30,003 nt of DNA from Bacillota bacterium (GTDB lineage: Bacteria; Bacillota; Clostridia; Christensenellales; SZUA-584): assembly GCA_023390815.1 (NCBI GenBank), contig JAEWCC010000054.1, positions 1-30,003 of the forward strand, given 5' to 3'. This document shows positions 7,148-15,042 of the stretch, one piece after another (the first letter of the stretch is position 1; each line of letters starts with the position of its first letter). The translations under genes were made by a program, and so were the position numbers. The notes beneath the pieces were generated by a model. That model searched no databases, was not told the DNA's origin, and worked only from the letters and a program-made list of their open reading frames with translations.

Positions 7148-8203
7148 ATGAACAGCGAGATCACAGCATTTACCGATATGATGGCGGAAGCGCTCGTCAA
7201 AAACAAAAGATATCTGCTCGAACGTCCCGCGTATATCCGTACCTTTGCGCGCATTGCGTCCCGCATTAAAAAGCAGGAAAAGGTACGCGGGCGTCTTTCG
7301 GAGAAGGAAAATCTCACCGTACCCCCTGTGCTCATCATGAGCGTGACGGGCGCGTGCAACTTAAACTGCAAGGGTTGTTACGCCTGCGAACGCAAACACG
7401 AAACCGAGATGGATATCGCCGAGATTCGCCGCGTGGTCGGCGAGGCGGTGGAACTGGGCGTCGCAATCGTCATGTTCGCGGGCGGGGAGCCGCTCATGAA
7501 AACCGGCCTGCTCGAGCTGCCCAACGCGCACCCCGATACGCTGTTTGTGATGTTCACGAACGGGCTGCTGCTGGGCAGCGAAAAGGAATATCCAAAGAAT
7601 CTAATCCCCGTCATCAGCCTCGAAGGCGGGCGCGCCGTCACGGACGCGCGGCGCGGCGCAGGCGTATACGAGGCGGTAAAATCGCTGATGAGCCGTCTGA
7701 GCACAGGTAAGCGGCTGTTCGGCGCATCCGTGACGCTCACATGCCGGAACTATGACGAGGTCGTCAGCCCCGCGTTCCTGTCCGCGCTCGAAGCGGACGG
7801 CTGTCGCGCGGCGTTTTTGATCGAATACGTACCCACGGGCGAAGACGACGCGGCGCTGTGCCTCACCGAGGAACAAAAGCAGCAGCTGCGCAAACTGGAA
7901 TCCGACTTTATGAGGGATTACAACATGTTGATCGTGCCGCTGCCCGGCAATGAGGAGCGCTACGGCGGCTGCCTCGCTGCGGGGCGCGGCTTCCTGCACA
8001 TCAGCGCTTCGGGGAGCCTCGAAGCCTGCCCGTTCGCGCCGTACTCTGATACCGGCGTCATCGGACGCCCATTGAAAGAGGCGCTGCGTTCGCGCCTGCT
8101 GGCGCAGATCCGCGAAGGCCACAGCCAGTTGAAGGAAAGCCGCGGCGGCTGCGCGCTGCGCGAAAACGCCGCGTGGGTCGCCTCGCTCACACAGCCGCAA
8201 TAA
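7148..8203 (+). CDS. Radical SAM protein
   Basis: A 351-residue radical SAM enzyme. The cluster motif C70-x3-C74-x2-C77 (CNLNCKGC) binds the 4Fe-4S cluster that cleaves S-adenosylmethionine, and GGEP follows at 112-115. The N-terminal 60 residues are helical and basic. Further Cys residues near the C terminus (GGC, EACPF, GGCAL) could bind an auxiliary cluster, but a full SPASM pattern is not clear. ATG at 7148 is chosen because GGAGG (7138-7142) sits 5 bases before it; the ATG at 7136 overlaps that site. It is followed 19 bases later by a CrtI-like FAD oxidoreductase, so both probably act on the same substrate. The product is unknown. Confidence 0.88.
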   Translation: MNSEITAFTDMMAEALVKNKRYLLERPAYIRTFARIASRIKKQEKVRGRLSEKENLTVPPVLIMSVTGACNLNCKGCYACERKHETEMDIAEIRRVVGEAVELGVAIVMFAGGEPLMKTGLLELPNAHPDTLFVMFTNGLLLGSEKEYPKNLIPVISLEGGRAVTDARRGAGVYEAVKSLMSRLSTGKRLFGASVTLTCRNYDEVVSPAFLSALEADGCRAAFLIEYVPTGEDDAALCLTEEQKQQLRKLESDFMRDYNMLIVPLPGNEERYGGCLAAGRGFLHISASGSLEACPFAPYSDTGVIGRPLKEALRSRLLAQIREGHSQLKESRGGCALRENAAWVASLTQPQ

Positions 8204-8222
8204 CGCCAAGGAGCATAAACCA

Positions 8223-9722
8223 ATGAAGAAGTCGGTCATCATCATCGGGGCCGGTATCGCCGGTCTGTCCGCGGGCTGCTATGCGCAGATGAACGGATTT
8301 GACAGCGTAATCTACGAGATGCACGATATTCCGGGCGGCCTGTGCACCTCGTGGCAGCGTGGCGAATATATCTTCGACGGCTGTATCGACTGGCTGACCG
8401 GGTCCGCGCCGGACGGCATGTTCTATCCGCTATGGCGCGAGGTCGGCGTCATTCAGGGCAGTACGTTCTTTCAGCACGACGCCTATTGCCAGTGCGTCCG
8501 CAATGGTGCCAAGCCCGTCACATTCTGGTTTGACCCTGACCGTCTCGAGTCCGAGCTGCTGTCCCACGCGCCGCAGGATGACACGGTTATATCAGAGATA
8601 TGCGGGCTAATCCGCACGCTGAAAACTTTCAAGCCCGTGGTCAATAAAGCGCCCGAAGTCATGGGCTTTGCCGACTACATGCGCATGATGCCCGACATGA
8701 TGCGACACAGCAAGCAGTACCAGGCATTCTTTAAATACGGCAAGATCACGATGGGACAGCTCGGGCAGCGCTTTGTCAGCACCGAACTGGGCAGCACGCT
8801 CGCTTCGGTCTGGGGCGAGGGCTTCCCGGTATCGCTGTTTGCCTCGATGATGGCGTGGGGGGCGGGCAAAACGTCCGGGTTTCCGCTGGGAGGCTCGCTT
8901 GGCGTCGCCGAAAAGATGGCGCGGCGATATCTCGCGCTGGGCGGCACGCTCCATTATAAAAGCCGCGTGGAAAAGGTGCTGACCGAGAACGGTGCGGCAG
9001 TGGGCGTGCGGCTCGCGGACGGCAGCGAGCGCCGCGCGGACTACATCATATCTGCCGCGGACGGCCATGACACGATTACGCGGCTGCTGGGCGGACAGTA
9101 CAACTCCGAACAGACCCGTCAATGGTATGGCGAATACCCCACATTCCCAGCCTACTTGCAGGTATCGCTCGGCATCGGCAAAAACCTGAGCGATCTACCA
9201 GTCACCACGTTCTATCTGCCGGACAAGCCATTAATTGTCGCGGGCCAAGAGATTCCTTCCATGATCATCCGCAACTACGCGTTCGATCCGTCGCTCGCGC
9301 CCGAAGGCAAGACTTCGCTGGCGGTGCGCCTCTTCACAGACTACGCGTACTGGGAGAAGCAGTACGCGGACAAGCCCCGGTACCGCGCGGAAAAGGAGGC
9401 GCTGGCGCAGCAGGTGATCGATGCGGTGGACGGCCTGCTGGGCGGCATCCGAGACTGCGTGGAACGCATCGACGTCGCCACACCCGCCACCTATGTGCGC
9501 TATACGGGTACCTGGAAGGGCGCTGCGATGAGCTGGCTGCCCACGACCGAAAACTTCGGGAAGAACATCGCCAAAACACTGCCCGGTTTGTCGCAATTCT
9601 ACATGGCAGGACAATGGCTGACTCCGGGCGGAGGATTGCCTACCGCGCTTAAAGCCGGCCGCGACACACTTCAGATGATTTGCAAAAAAGAGAAGCTTCG
9701 ATTCGGCACCAGCGAGGAATAG
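8223..9722 (+). CDS. Phytoene desaturase-like FAD-dependent oxidoreductase
   Basis: A 499-residue CrtI/amine-oxidase-fold protein. The N-terminal dinucleotide motif GAGIAG (residues 9-14) leads into a Rossmann unit ending YEMHDIPGGLCTSW. The C-terminal FAD motif is GQWLTPGGGLPTALKAGRDT. Members of this family desaturate, isomerise or saturate carotenoids, retinoids and other lipids. No phytoene synthase or polyprenyl synthase is nearby, so a carotenoid role is not supported. The start is firm: AAGGAGC lies 9 bases before the ATG. It is the middle gene of the operon with the radical SAM and winged-helix genes. Substrate unknown. Confidence 0.85.
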   Translation: MKKSVIIIGAGIAGLSAGCYAQMNGFDSVIYEMHDIPGGLCTSWQRGEYIFDGCIDWLTGSAPDGMFYPLWREVGVIQGSTFFQHDAYCQCVRNGAKPVTFWFDPDRLESELLSHAPQDDTVISEICGLIRTLKTFKPVVNKAPEVMGFADYMRMMPDMMRHSKQYQAFFKYGKITMGQLGQRFVSTELGSTLASVWGEGFPVSLFASMMAWGAGKTSGFPLGGSLGVAEKMARRYLALGGTLHYKSRVEKVLTENGAAVGVRLADGSERRADYIISAADGHDTITRLLGGQYNSEQTRQWYGEYPTFPAYLQVSLGIGKNLSDLPVTTFYLPDKPLIVAGQEIPSMIIRNYAFDPSLAPEGKTSLAVRLFTDYAYWEKQYADKPRYRAEKEALAQQVIDAVDGLLGGIRDCVERIDVATPATYVRYTGTWKGAAMSWLPTTENFGKNIAKTLPGLSQFYMAGQWLTPGGGLPTALKAGRDTLQMICKKEKLRFGTSEE

Positions 9723-9751
9723 CTTACGGACAAAACCGCAAGGAGGATGGT

Positions 9752-10303
9752 ATGAGCTTAACCGCGCAGCGTTTATCCGGTTACCTCGCGCAAAACGGCA
9801 TACTGACCTGCAACCAGAACCCTTACCTGCCCGCGCTGGAGGATATCGGGTGTGGCTGGGCGGATGTGTGCGCGCTCATCGACTCGCACGAGCTGTTCTA
9901 TTGCAAGGCATTCCGCAAACGAACGACTTATCTGTCCCCGAAAGCCTACTTCCTATTAAAGCAATGCCGCAGGTCTGCGCCCATGGATGAAAACAGCTGG
10001 ATCATCTACGCTATTTTGAGTTCCGGCCCCGCGCTGAATACAGAAACGATCAGGGGGCTCTCCGGCCTGCCGCCGAAGGAGTACGCAAAAGCCTTTAATG
10101 CTTTGCTCGAGAACATGGATATCACGGCGGTGGCAAACGGACAGGTATTGAATCCCAACTGGTCCACATTCCTGTACAGCACCGCAAGCACATGGGAAGC
10201 GCATGTTAAAGAGCGGCCCGTTTCCACCGATCCGAAAGCGGAGCTATGGCGCATATTTTCAAATACCATGAGCGAACAGGATTTTCATCGCATTACAAAA
10301 TAG
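9752..10303 (+). CDS. Winged-helix protein (AlkZ-related-like)
   Basis: A 183-residue soluble protein. The middle (ENSWIIYAILSSGPALNTETIRGLSGLPPKEYAKAFNALLENMDI) has the helix-turn-helix and wing pattern of a winged-helix domain. The protein resembles the short AlkZ-related proteins of Clostridia, though I am not certain of that family. ATG at 9752 follows AGGAGG (9741-9746) closely; the longer frame from 9680 is inside the oxidoreductase gene. It ends the radical SAM operon. It could be a DNA-binding regulator or a diverged DNA-repair relative. Nothing ties it chemically to the two enzymes upstream. Confidence 0.6.
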   Translation: MSLTAQRLSGYLAQNGILTCNQNPYLPALEDIGCGWADVCALIDSHELFYCKAFRKRTTYLSPKAYFLLKQCRRSAPMDENSWIIYAILSSGPALNTETIRGLSGLPPKEYAKAFNALLENMDITAVANGQVLNPNWSTFLYSTASTWEAHVKERPVSTDPKAELWRIFSNTMSEQDFHRITK

Positions 10304-10307
10304 CCGC

Positions 10308-10339
10308 AAAAAAATAAGCAGAGCGTGGCTTGCTCTGCT
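10308..10339 (-). terminator. Terminator for thioredoxin gene
   Basis: An 8-bp stem, AGCAGAGC/GCTCTGCT (10317-10324 with 10332-10339), runs on the minus strand into TTATTTTTTT. It sits between the convergent winged-helix and thioredoxin genes. There is no T run on the plus strand. Confidence 0.75.
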
Positions 10340-10413
10340 GTAGGAAAAGGAAATCGTATCTGGGATGTTCTGCGAGGTTTCGGGCGGCACCGCCGCCCGC
10401 TGTCATCCATGAA

Positions 10414-10737
10414 TTATTTAGCCATAGCCCGGTCCAGCGCTTCCTGGTAATACTGCTTCGGTCTGAGGCCTACCGCGCTGTCGACGACCTTGCCGTTCTT
10501 GATCACGAACACGCTGGGGATACTCATCACGCCGAACTGCTGCGCCAATTCCTGCTGCTCATCTATATTGACCTTACCGATCACGGCGGTTTCGGCATAC
10601 TGCTCGCTTAACTGGTCGATCGAAGGGGCGAGCATCCGGCACGGCGCGCACCATGTTGCCCAAAAGTCCAGCAGCACAGGCTTGTCTGTGCTCATCACTT
10701 CGCTTTTAAAATTGTCCTTCGTTATGTTCTTTGCCAT
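10414..10737 (-). CDS. trxA: Thioredoxin
   Basis: A 106-residue single-domain thioredoxin. The redox motif is WCAPC (Cys30, Cys33) inside FWATWCAPCRMLAP, and the cis-proline loop follows as MSIPSVFV. The common thioredoxin motif is WCGPC; the Gly-to-Ala change is a known variant that may shift the redox potential. ATG at 10737 is chosen because it gives the standard thioredoxin length and AAAGGATGG lies upstream; the longer frame adds 30 unrelated residues. Single gene with its own terminator; no thioredoxin reductase is in the window. Confidence 0.93.
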   Translation of the reverse strand: MAKNITKDNFKSEVMSTDKPVLLDFWATWCAPCRMLAPSIDQLSEQYAETAVIGKVNIDEQQELAQQFGVMSIPSVFVIKNGKVVDSAVGLRPKQYYQEALDRAMAK

Positions 10738-10896
10738 TGCTTTGTACCATCCTTTCCGATATCTCAAAACTATTGTTTCCTTTGTTGAGTTTAGAATACA
10801 ATACCGCGGCATGAAACTCTGTGACATAGTTACGCAGATCTAAAATTTTTTATCTAACTGTGTATTAACGATTTTTTCTCACCGGGATTCCATCGG

Positions 10897-10924
10897 TTGA
10901 CAAAAACCCCGTTTCGGGTATAAT
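10897..10924 (+). promoter_or_regulatory. Consensus promoter of the GNAT-Rnk fusion gene
   Basis: TTGACA (10897-10902) and TATAAT (10919-10924) match both consensus hexamers perfectly, with a 16-base spacer. The -10 overlaps an upstream in-frame ATG at 10923, which therefore cannot be the start. Confidence 0.8.
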
Positions 10925-10997
10925 GGCCTTATCCAAAAGAACCGTCATAGCAACGTTCTATGAAAGGCTTTTAGTTTTTTACGGCTGGGTGGTAGAA

Positions 10998-11924
10998 ATG
11001 AAAGAGCCTTTTGTTTTTTTATGTCCGGAAATTACGCGAGAACATGCCTTGCACTTGATTCGCTGGTTGCGGAATGAAGAGGTCCGACGGTATCTGAGCG
11101 ACTTGAGCAGCGTCTCATCTGGTATTGAGAACATGATGAGTACTGTACAACTGCCGGTGCTGACGCATGTATTCAACCATAACGGGCGCTTCTTCATCGT
11201 CTGCAATCGGAACCATACACCGGTGGGCTTTGCCCGCCTGGTTAAGAAGGATATCGAGACCGAAATTGTAATCGCGATTGGCGAGCGCGCACACTGGGGC
11301 AAGGGATTGGGGACGGCGGCGATCTTTGAATGCCTGAAGACCGCCTTTTTTGAATTTCGTTCACAGCACGTCGTTGCTCATATTCATCCCGACAACCGCC
11401 GGTCGGTGCGGGCATTTATCCGCGCAGGATTCCGCCTTGCTGCAGAGACGCCCTCTATGAAAAGTTATGTGATCGACATGGGCGGATATTTCCGGCATGT
11501 CCGGCAACACGCACACGCCACCAGAGAGATCTTTATCACCGAAATTGACAGGGACAGGCTGAGCCGCCTGGTCAGCCACATGCTGTCCGACGACATCGGG
11601 GCGGATCATACCGTTCTCGACCTACGGCATGAACTCAGCCGAGCGAGGATTGTTCAGCCCCGGCAGGTCTCACACGGTATTATTACGATGAACTCCCTCG
11701 TGCTGCTGTCTTTGCAGGGCGATGAAGCGGTGGTCTCCCTGGTGTATCCCGAAGACGCGGTCGATACAGGCCAAAACGTATCCGTGTTGTCGCCTGTAGG
11801 TGCCGCAATACTCGGGTACGGTGAGGGGGCTTGGATACGGTGGGAATTTCCTACCGGCACCGCGGATATTGGTATTCGCGAGGTGCTATACCAGCCCGAG
11901 GCCGCGGGGGATTATCACCTTTAG
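10998..11924 (+). CDS. GNAT acetyltransferase fused to Rnk/GreA C-terminal domain
   Basis: A 308-residue two-domain protein. Residues 1 to about 165 are a GNAT domain: motif A is AHWGKGLGTAAI (99-109), followed by IHPDNRRSVRAFIRAGFRL. Residues about 177-308 look like a whole Rnk protein (regulator of nucleoside diphosphate kinase, GreA/GreB C-terminal family). That part has a short helical stretch to about 218, then VSHGIITMNSLV, VSVLSPVGAAILG and the hallmark ending YQPEAAGDY. Rnk and GreA domains bind RNA polymerase near the secondary channel. The start at 10998 (ATG) is chosen because the promoter -10 overlaps the ATG at 10923; only a weak GGGTGG precedes it. Monocistronic with a consensus promoter. 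Function inferred only: an acetyltransferase possibly brought to RNA polymerase. Confidence 0.85.
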   Translation: MKEPFVFLCPEITREHALHLIRWLRNEEVRRYLSDLSSVSSGIENMMSTVQLPVLTHVFNHNGRFFIVCNRNHTPVGFARLVKKDIETEIVIAIGERAHWGKGLGTAAIFECLKTAFFEFRSQHVVAHIHPDNRRSVRAFIRAGFRLAAETPSMKSYVIDMGGYFRHVRQHAHATREIFITEIDRDRLSRLVSHMLSDDIGADHTVLDLRHELSRARIVQPRQVSHGIITMNSLVLLSLQGDEAVVSLVYPEDAVDTGQNVSVLSPVGAAILGYGEGAWIRWEFPTGTADIGIREVLYQPEAAGDYHL

Positions 11925-12014
11925 CGCAATCCGCACTGCATTCGCTTTTCGCTAAGCTGCCATCACCGTTCAACGGTAGCTGCGTCCATGCTATTTGCAT
12001 GCATCAAGCCCGTA

Positions 12015-12749
12015 TTAAAATAAATACGATCTCATTTCACGGGCCATATATGCGTTTCTGAACACGGCCTTCGCCTCGGAAAGATGCAGTCCTTCCTGAT
12101 AGTGCGCGAGCCGGTGTGTAATGATCAGCTTCTTCACGCCATTATCGCGCGCGAGCATGGCCGCCTGCGCCGCCGACATATGGGAGGACTCCTCCGTCCT
12201 GTCCACTTCGATAAACGAGCCGTCACAGAGCAGCAGGTCCGCCCCGTGTGCCAGTGTCGCAGCGCCCGGGCACATCACCGTGTCGCCGGTATACGTGAAC
12301 ACCTTCCCCTCGCATGCAACACGCACGCCGCAAACGGGATACGGATGGGATAATTCAAAGAATTCAAGCGCCATATCCCCGACTTGCGCCGTAACTGCGT
12401 TTGCGACAGGACGCATATCAAAGGGTTCCATCGCGCAGAGCAACCTAAACTCCGCCTCGGGAGCAGGCGGCGCGAACACCGCCACGCGGTCCTTCTACCC
12501 GATGCCGAATTGCTTGCGGTAGGGCAGCGCGTAGCGCAGCAGCGTCATGTCAGCAATATGATCGCCGTGTAGGTGCGTTAAAACCACAGCGCCGATCTCA
12601 TCGGGCGAAGTGAAGCGCTGGAGCCGCGCCAGAACGCCGCTGCCGCAGTCGAGCAGCAGCTTGCCGCCCGCGCTTTCCAGCAGATATCCTGAGGTTGCGC
12701 ATCCCTCCGGCGCGTAAGGCGCATAGTTTCCGAGTACGGTCAGTTTCAT
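12015..12749 (-). pseudogene. MBL-fold metallohydrolase interrupted by an in-frame TAG
   Basis: The frame from ATG 12749 (Shine-Dalgarno AAGGAGG) encodes the N-terminal half of a metallo-beta-lactamase-fold hydrolase with the metal motif THLHGDHIAD. It stops at TAG (12495-12497) after 84 residues. The same frame continues without another stop to 12015 and encodes the matching C-terminal half (ELSHPYPV, FTYTGDTVM, LLCDGSF, ITHRLAHY). Full length would be about 244 residues, normal for YhfI-like MBL proteins. The break is a nonsense codon, not a frameshift: 12485 and 12497 are in the same frame. It may be a recent nonsense mutation, a sequencing error, or a gene with read-through. TAG ends normal genes here (9722, 10303), so recoding is unlikely. 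Confidence 0.8.
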
Positions 12750-12875
12750 AGTCGCCTCCTTCGTGCCTTTACAGATCGCCCAGCATCAAAAAGTTAGCGC
12801 CGATCGCAAACAAGGTGCTGCAATGTTCCGAGCAGATAGTATTGTGCGAATTGCTTGTTCTTAAATGATTATAGT

Positions 12876-13568
12876 CTAAACATTGGCGCTCCCCGGTCCC
12901 CTGATATCGGACAGGATCTGGGTAACGGTTCGGACCGCGCGTTGATAGGTATAAAAATTGGCATGCGACAGCGCCTTTTGTACATTGGACTGGTGGATGC
13001 CCAACCTGCCCGCAACCTCGGTCTGCGTTCCGCCGCCGTCGAGGTAAGCACCGATAACCTCGCGCTGCCGCTCCGCCCAGCGCGCTTTCAGCGCAGTGTT
13101 GAGCGCAAAAATCGTGTTGATGATCTCGGCAATATCCGGGGAACCCTCGATCTCAATCTTCATGCTGAGTCGGGGTTCCATCCGCTTCCTTTCCATCACT
13201 TTTAACTCGTCGATCGCTTTGCGGGCGAGATGATAGGCGGGGCCATCTGCACCCAGCGAACGCTCGGGATCGATCTGAGTTGCCATGCTCCCCACACCAA
13301 TGCCATACCGGATACGCACCGGATGCATCCTTCGTATGATCAACTCAGCGATATCCACAGTACTGGCGCCATTGACCAACAACCCTTGGAACTCATCCCC
13401 TAAAGTAATCGTAAACTTCGAAGCGATAACTTGAGAGTACATTTGATTTACTTCTGTCAAAACGGTTTTAAGTTTTTCCTGAACCCTTGCTCGATCTTCA
13501 AGTTTTCTAGATGCAATGATATCCCCTATTAATGCGATGTAAGGCGGATTGTTAAAATACAAATGCAA
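12876..13568 (-). CDS. SatD-family protein with cyclase-like N-terminal and HTH C-terminal domain
   Basis: A 230-residue protein of the SatD family. The N-terminal part starts YIALIGDIIASR (Asp16), then ITLGDEFQGLL (57-64), IRYGIGVG (86-93) and GADGPAYHLARKA (106-118). This order resembles class III nucleotide cyclases: a metal-binding Asp in the first strand, a GDEF-like second metal site, a R-x-G-I-x-x-G strand and a final helix ending A-R. A helix-turn-helix follows at about 181-200 (TQTEVAGRLGIHQSNVQKAL). SatD was named in a Streptococcus mutans acid-tolerance operon; its biochemistry is not settled, and catalysis here is inference. The start is TTG at 13568, with GGTGAT 5 bases upstream. 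It lies 56 bases after a small membrane protein gene, same strand. Confidence 0.8.
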   Translation of the reverse strand: MHLYFNNPPYIALIGDIIASRKLEDRARVQEKLKTVLTEVNQMYSQVIASKFTITLGDEFQGLLVNGASTVDIAELIIRRMHPVRIRYGIGVGSMATQIDPERSLGADGPAYHLARKAIDELKVMERKRMEPRLSMKIEIEGSPDIAEIINTIFALNTALKARWAERQREVIGAYLDGGGTQTEVAGRLGIHQSNVQKALSHANFYTYQRAVRTVTQILSDIRGPGSANV

Positions 13569-13624
13569 TAAGGATCACCCCACTTGTCTCTGTTGAAAAC
13601 AATACATTTCACATACCACGCAAT

Positions 13625-14200
13625 TTATAAAAGGCAGACTCCAACAATACAGAGAATGATTTGGCCTATCAAGCCAGATAAAGAAAATATCACGCCACGA
13701 TTATACTTCTTAAATTTAAGATTGCAGATTGCTGCATTTATGTAGATTTCCCTCAAAATATCGTCCAATAATGCCTTATTCGTTAAAGACGTCATCTTCT
13801 CACAATACTTTTTAAAGGTATATTTTTTTATTATATCCCCAAAGAATATAACTGAATAATCCTTACACAAGTCCTCTTTTATTGCGGTAGCCTCTATGCG
13901 GGCAATCAAAACGGTAATGAGCTGCAGAACACCGAAAACAAGAAATAGCATCGAGGCGACCAATAAGCACAGGTACAAGACGCTCAGGAGATTATTTAAT
14001 TCTATCGCGCTCAGGATTAAGTCCCGTATCAGAACAACGCCATCAGAGGTAAAAACAATTGCAAAAACAACTCCCACAACTCCTAAGATGATAGAAGCCT
14101 TGTTATCGCATGTATTGATAAATCCGATCGTTCTGTCTAGAATGTTAATTGCATCGCTTTTTGAGATACCATTTTGTGGCTGTCTTACCGAAGTGTCCAT
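13625..14200 (-). CDS. Small multi-pass membrane protein resembling Pycsar (DUF5706-type) effectors
   Basis: A 191-residue protein. The N-terminal helix ends LDRTIGFINTCDNKAS (21-36), directly before a first hydrophobic segment (about 35-51). A longer hydrophobic region spans about 71-100, a soluble helical part follows, and a last transmembrane helix is at about 169-190. The phrase 'DRTI...DNKAS' at the entry to the first membrane helix is what I associate with the Pycsar effector/DUF5706 family, small membrane proteins that open or disrupt the membrane when a cyclic nucleotide is made. Codon use is AT-rich compared with the GC-rich neighbours, which suggests transfer. The Shine-Dalgarno is weak (AAGTGGG). 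It lies upstream of the SatD gene in the same direction and is probably co-transcribed with it. Confidence 0.65.
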   Translation of the reverse strand: MDTSVRQPQNGISKSDAINILDRTIGFINTCDNKASIILGVVGVVFAIVFTSDGVVLIRDLILSAIELNNLLSVLYLCLLVASMLFLVFGVLQLITVLIARIEATAIKEDLCKDYSVIFFGDIIKKYTFKKYCEKMTSLTNKALLDDILREIYINAAICNLKFKKYNRGVIFSLSGLIGQIILCIVGVCLL

Positions 14201-14243
14201 AGCTATACACCCACTTGCCTTATTAAGTTATCGCTTGTACTTG

Positions 14244-14456
14244 TCAAACCAGTTTTATAGATAAGTTTGAGTAATTCCGGCTGCTTTCGACCAATTCCAT
14301 CATAATTCGAAACGAATAAAAATACAAGTGTTTCCAGAAGTCTTCATTCGTCTGAAATTCGTGAGTACATCTAATGCTCAAAGAATTTTGATTTTCGCCT
14401 CTGATACATGATTTGGCAAGCGTATATGCAACAGGCAAACTAACCGATATACTCAT
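14244..14456 (-). CDS. Possible small protein or gene remnant in AT-rich island
   Basis: A 70-residue open frame on the same strand as, and 43 bases upstream of, the membrane protein gene. It is AT-rich like that gene. There is no clear Shine-Dalgarno, no recognised domain and no long hydrophobic stretch. It may be a short third gene of the island, the remnant of a longer gene, or chance. The whole stretch 14201-14486 holds nothing else I can name. Confidence 0.25.
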   Translation of the reverse strand: MSISVSLPVAYTLAKSCIRGENQNSLSIRCTHEFQTNEDFWKHLYFYSFRIMMELVESSRNYSNLSIKLV

Positions 14457-14486
14457 CCCGGCTGCATAAGGGCAATGGCTCCGTTC

Positions 14487-14975
14487 TTACTCTGCTTGCA
14501 GATGCGGATTTGGCTTTTTCTTGCCAATAAAATCGGTTGAAACAATCTTGAATACGCAGACGCTGTCCGCCTGCTGCTCAGTATATACAAATTCCTGGCC
14601 GGACTGGTGCTTCATCATCAGGGAAAGCGCGCGGCACTTCTCCCCGGCGTCCTCGATGAATTCCGCACGGCCGAAACCATGTATGCTTTCAAAGTAATAG
14701 CCCGAGCTGCACGGATTTTCGATGCGGCCCAGAGTGCCTTCCCATGCCATCTCAAAGCATACCGCGCTGTTCCGGCGCAGGATATCCAGCTTGCGCCCCT
14801 CTTTCGCGCAGTGAAAAAACAGCGTCAGCATCCCATCTTCCAGTGTGTATCCAAAGTTCATGGGCACCACGTAAGGTGCGCCTTCATCCACCATTGCGAT
14901 ATGGCACACCTTGCACTTCCCGATGATCTCCCTGATTCCCGCAATATCCGATACTTCCCGGTCCTGTCTTCTCAT
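14487..14975 (-). CDS. Pyridoxamine 5'-phosphate oxidase-like flavoprotein (Nim-like)
   Basis: A 162-residue split-barrel flavoprotein of the NimA-like/PNPOx class: a start of MRRQDREVSD, then CHIAMVDEGAPYVVPMNFGY, LTLFFHCAKEGRKLDILRRN and VCFEMAW, the usual FMN-binding order. Relatives reduce nitroimidazoles or act on unknown small molecules; drug resistance cannot be claimed from sequence. ATG at 14975 has GAGG 7 bases upstream; the longer frame to 15104 crosses the divergent promoter region. It is divergent from a GyrI-like effector-binding protein, with an inverted repeat between them that may control both. Confidence 0.85.
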   Translation of the reverse strand: MRRQDREVSDIAGIREIIGKCKVCHIAMVDEGAPYVVPMNFGYTLEDGMLTLFFHCAKEGRKLDILRRNSAVCFEMAWEGTLGRIENPCSSGYYFESIHGFGRAEFIEDAGEKCRALSLMMKHQSGQEFVYTEQQADSVCVFKIVSTDFIGKKKPNPHLQAE

Positions 14976-15042
14976 CGCAAACCTCACAAGCCGCTGTTTA
15001 TTGGATAATTCTACATCATCCGCGCGTAAAAATAAAGTCCGT

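Noticed and set aside
7601..8245. 214-codon minus-strand open frame
   Set aside because: It is antisense to the radical SAM gene, with no motif and an Arg/Ala-rich shadow composition.
8223..9722. Carotenoid biosynthesis
   Set aside because: The oxidoreductase is CrtI-like, but no phytoene synthase, polyprenyl synthase or other crt gene is in the window.
12495..12497. Pyrrolysine at the TAG
   Set aside because: Other genes here end in TAG, the family does not use pyrrolysine, and no Pyl gene is in the window. Kept only as a test to run.
12480..12500. Frameshift as the cause of the split MBL gene
   Set aside because: The start of the second open frame (12485) is in the same frame as the TAG, so the break is a stop codon only.
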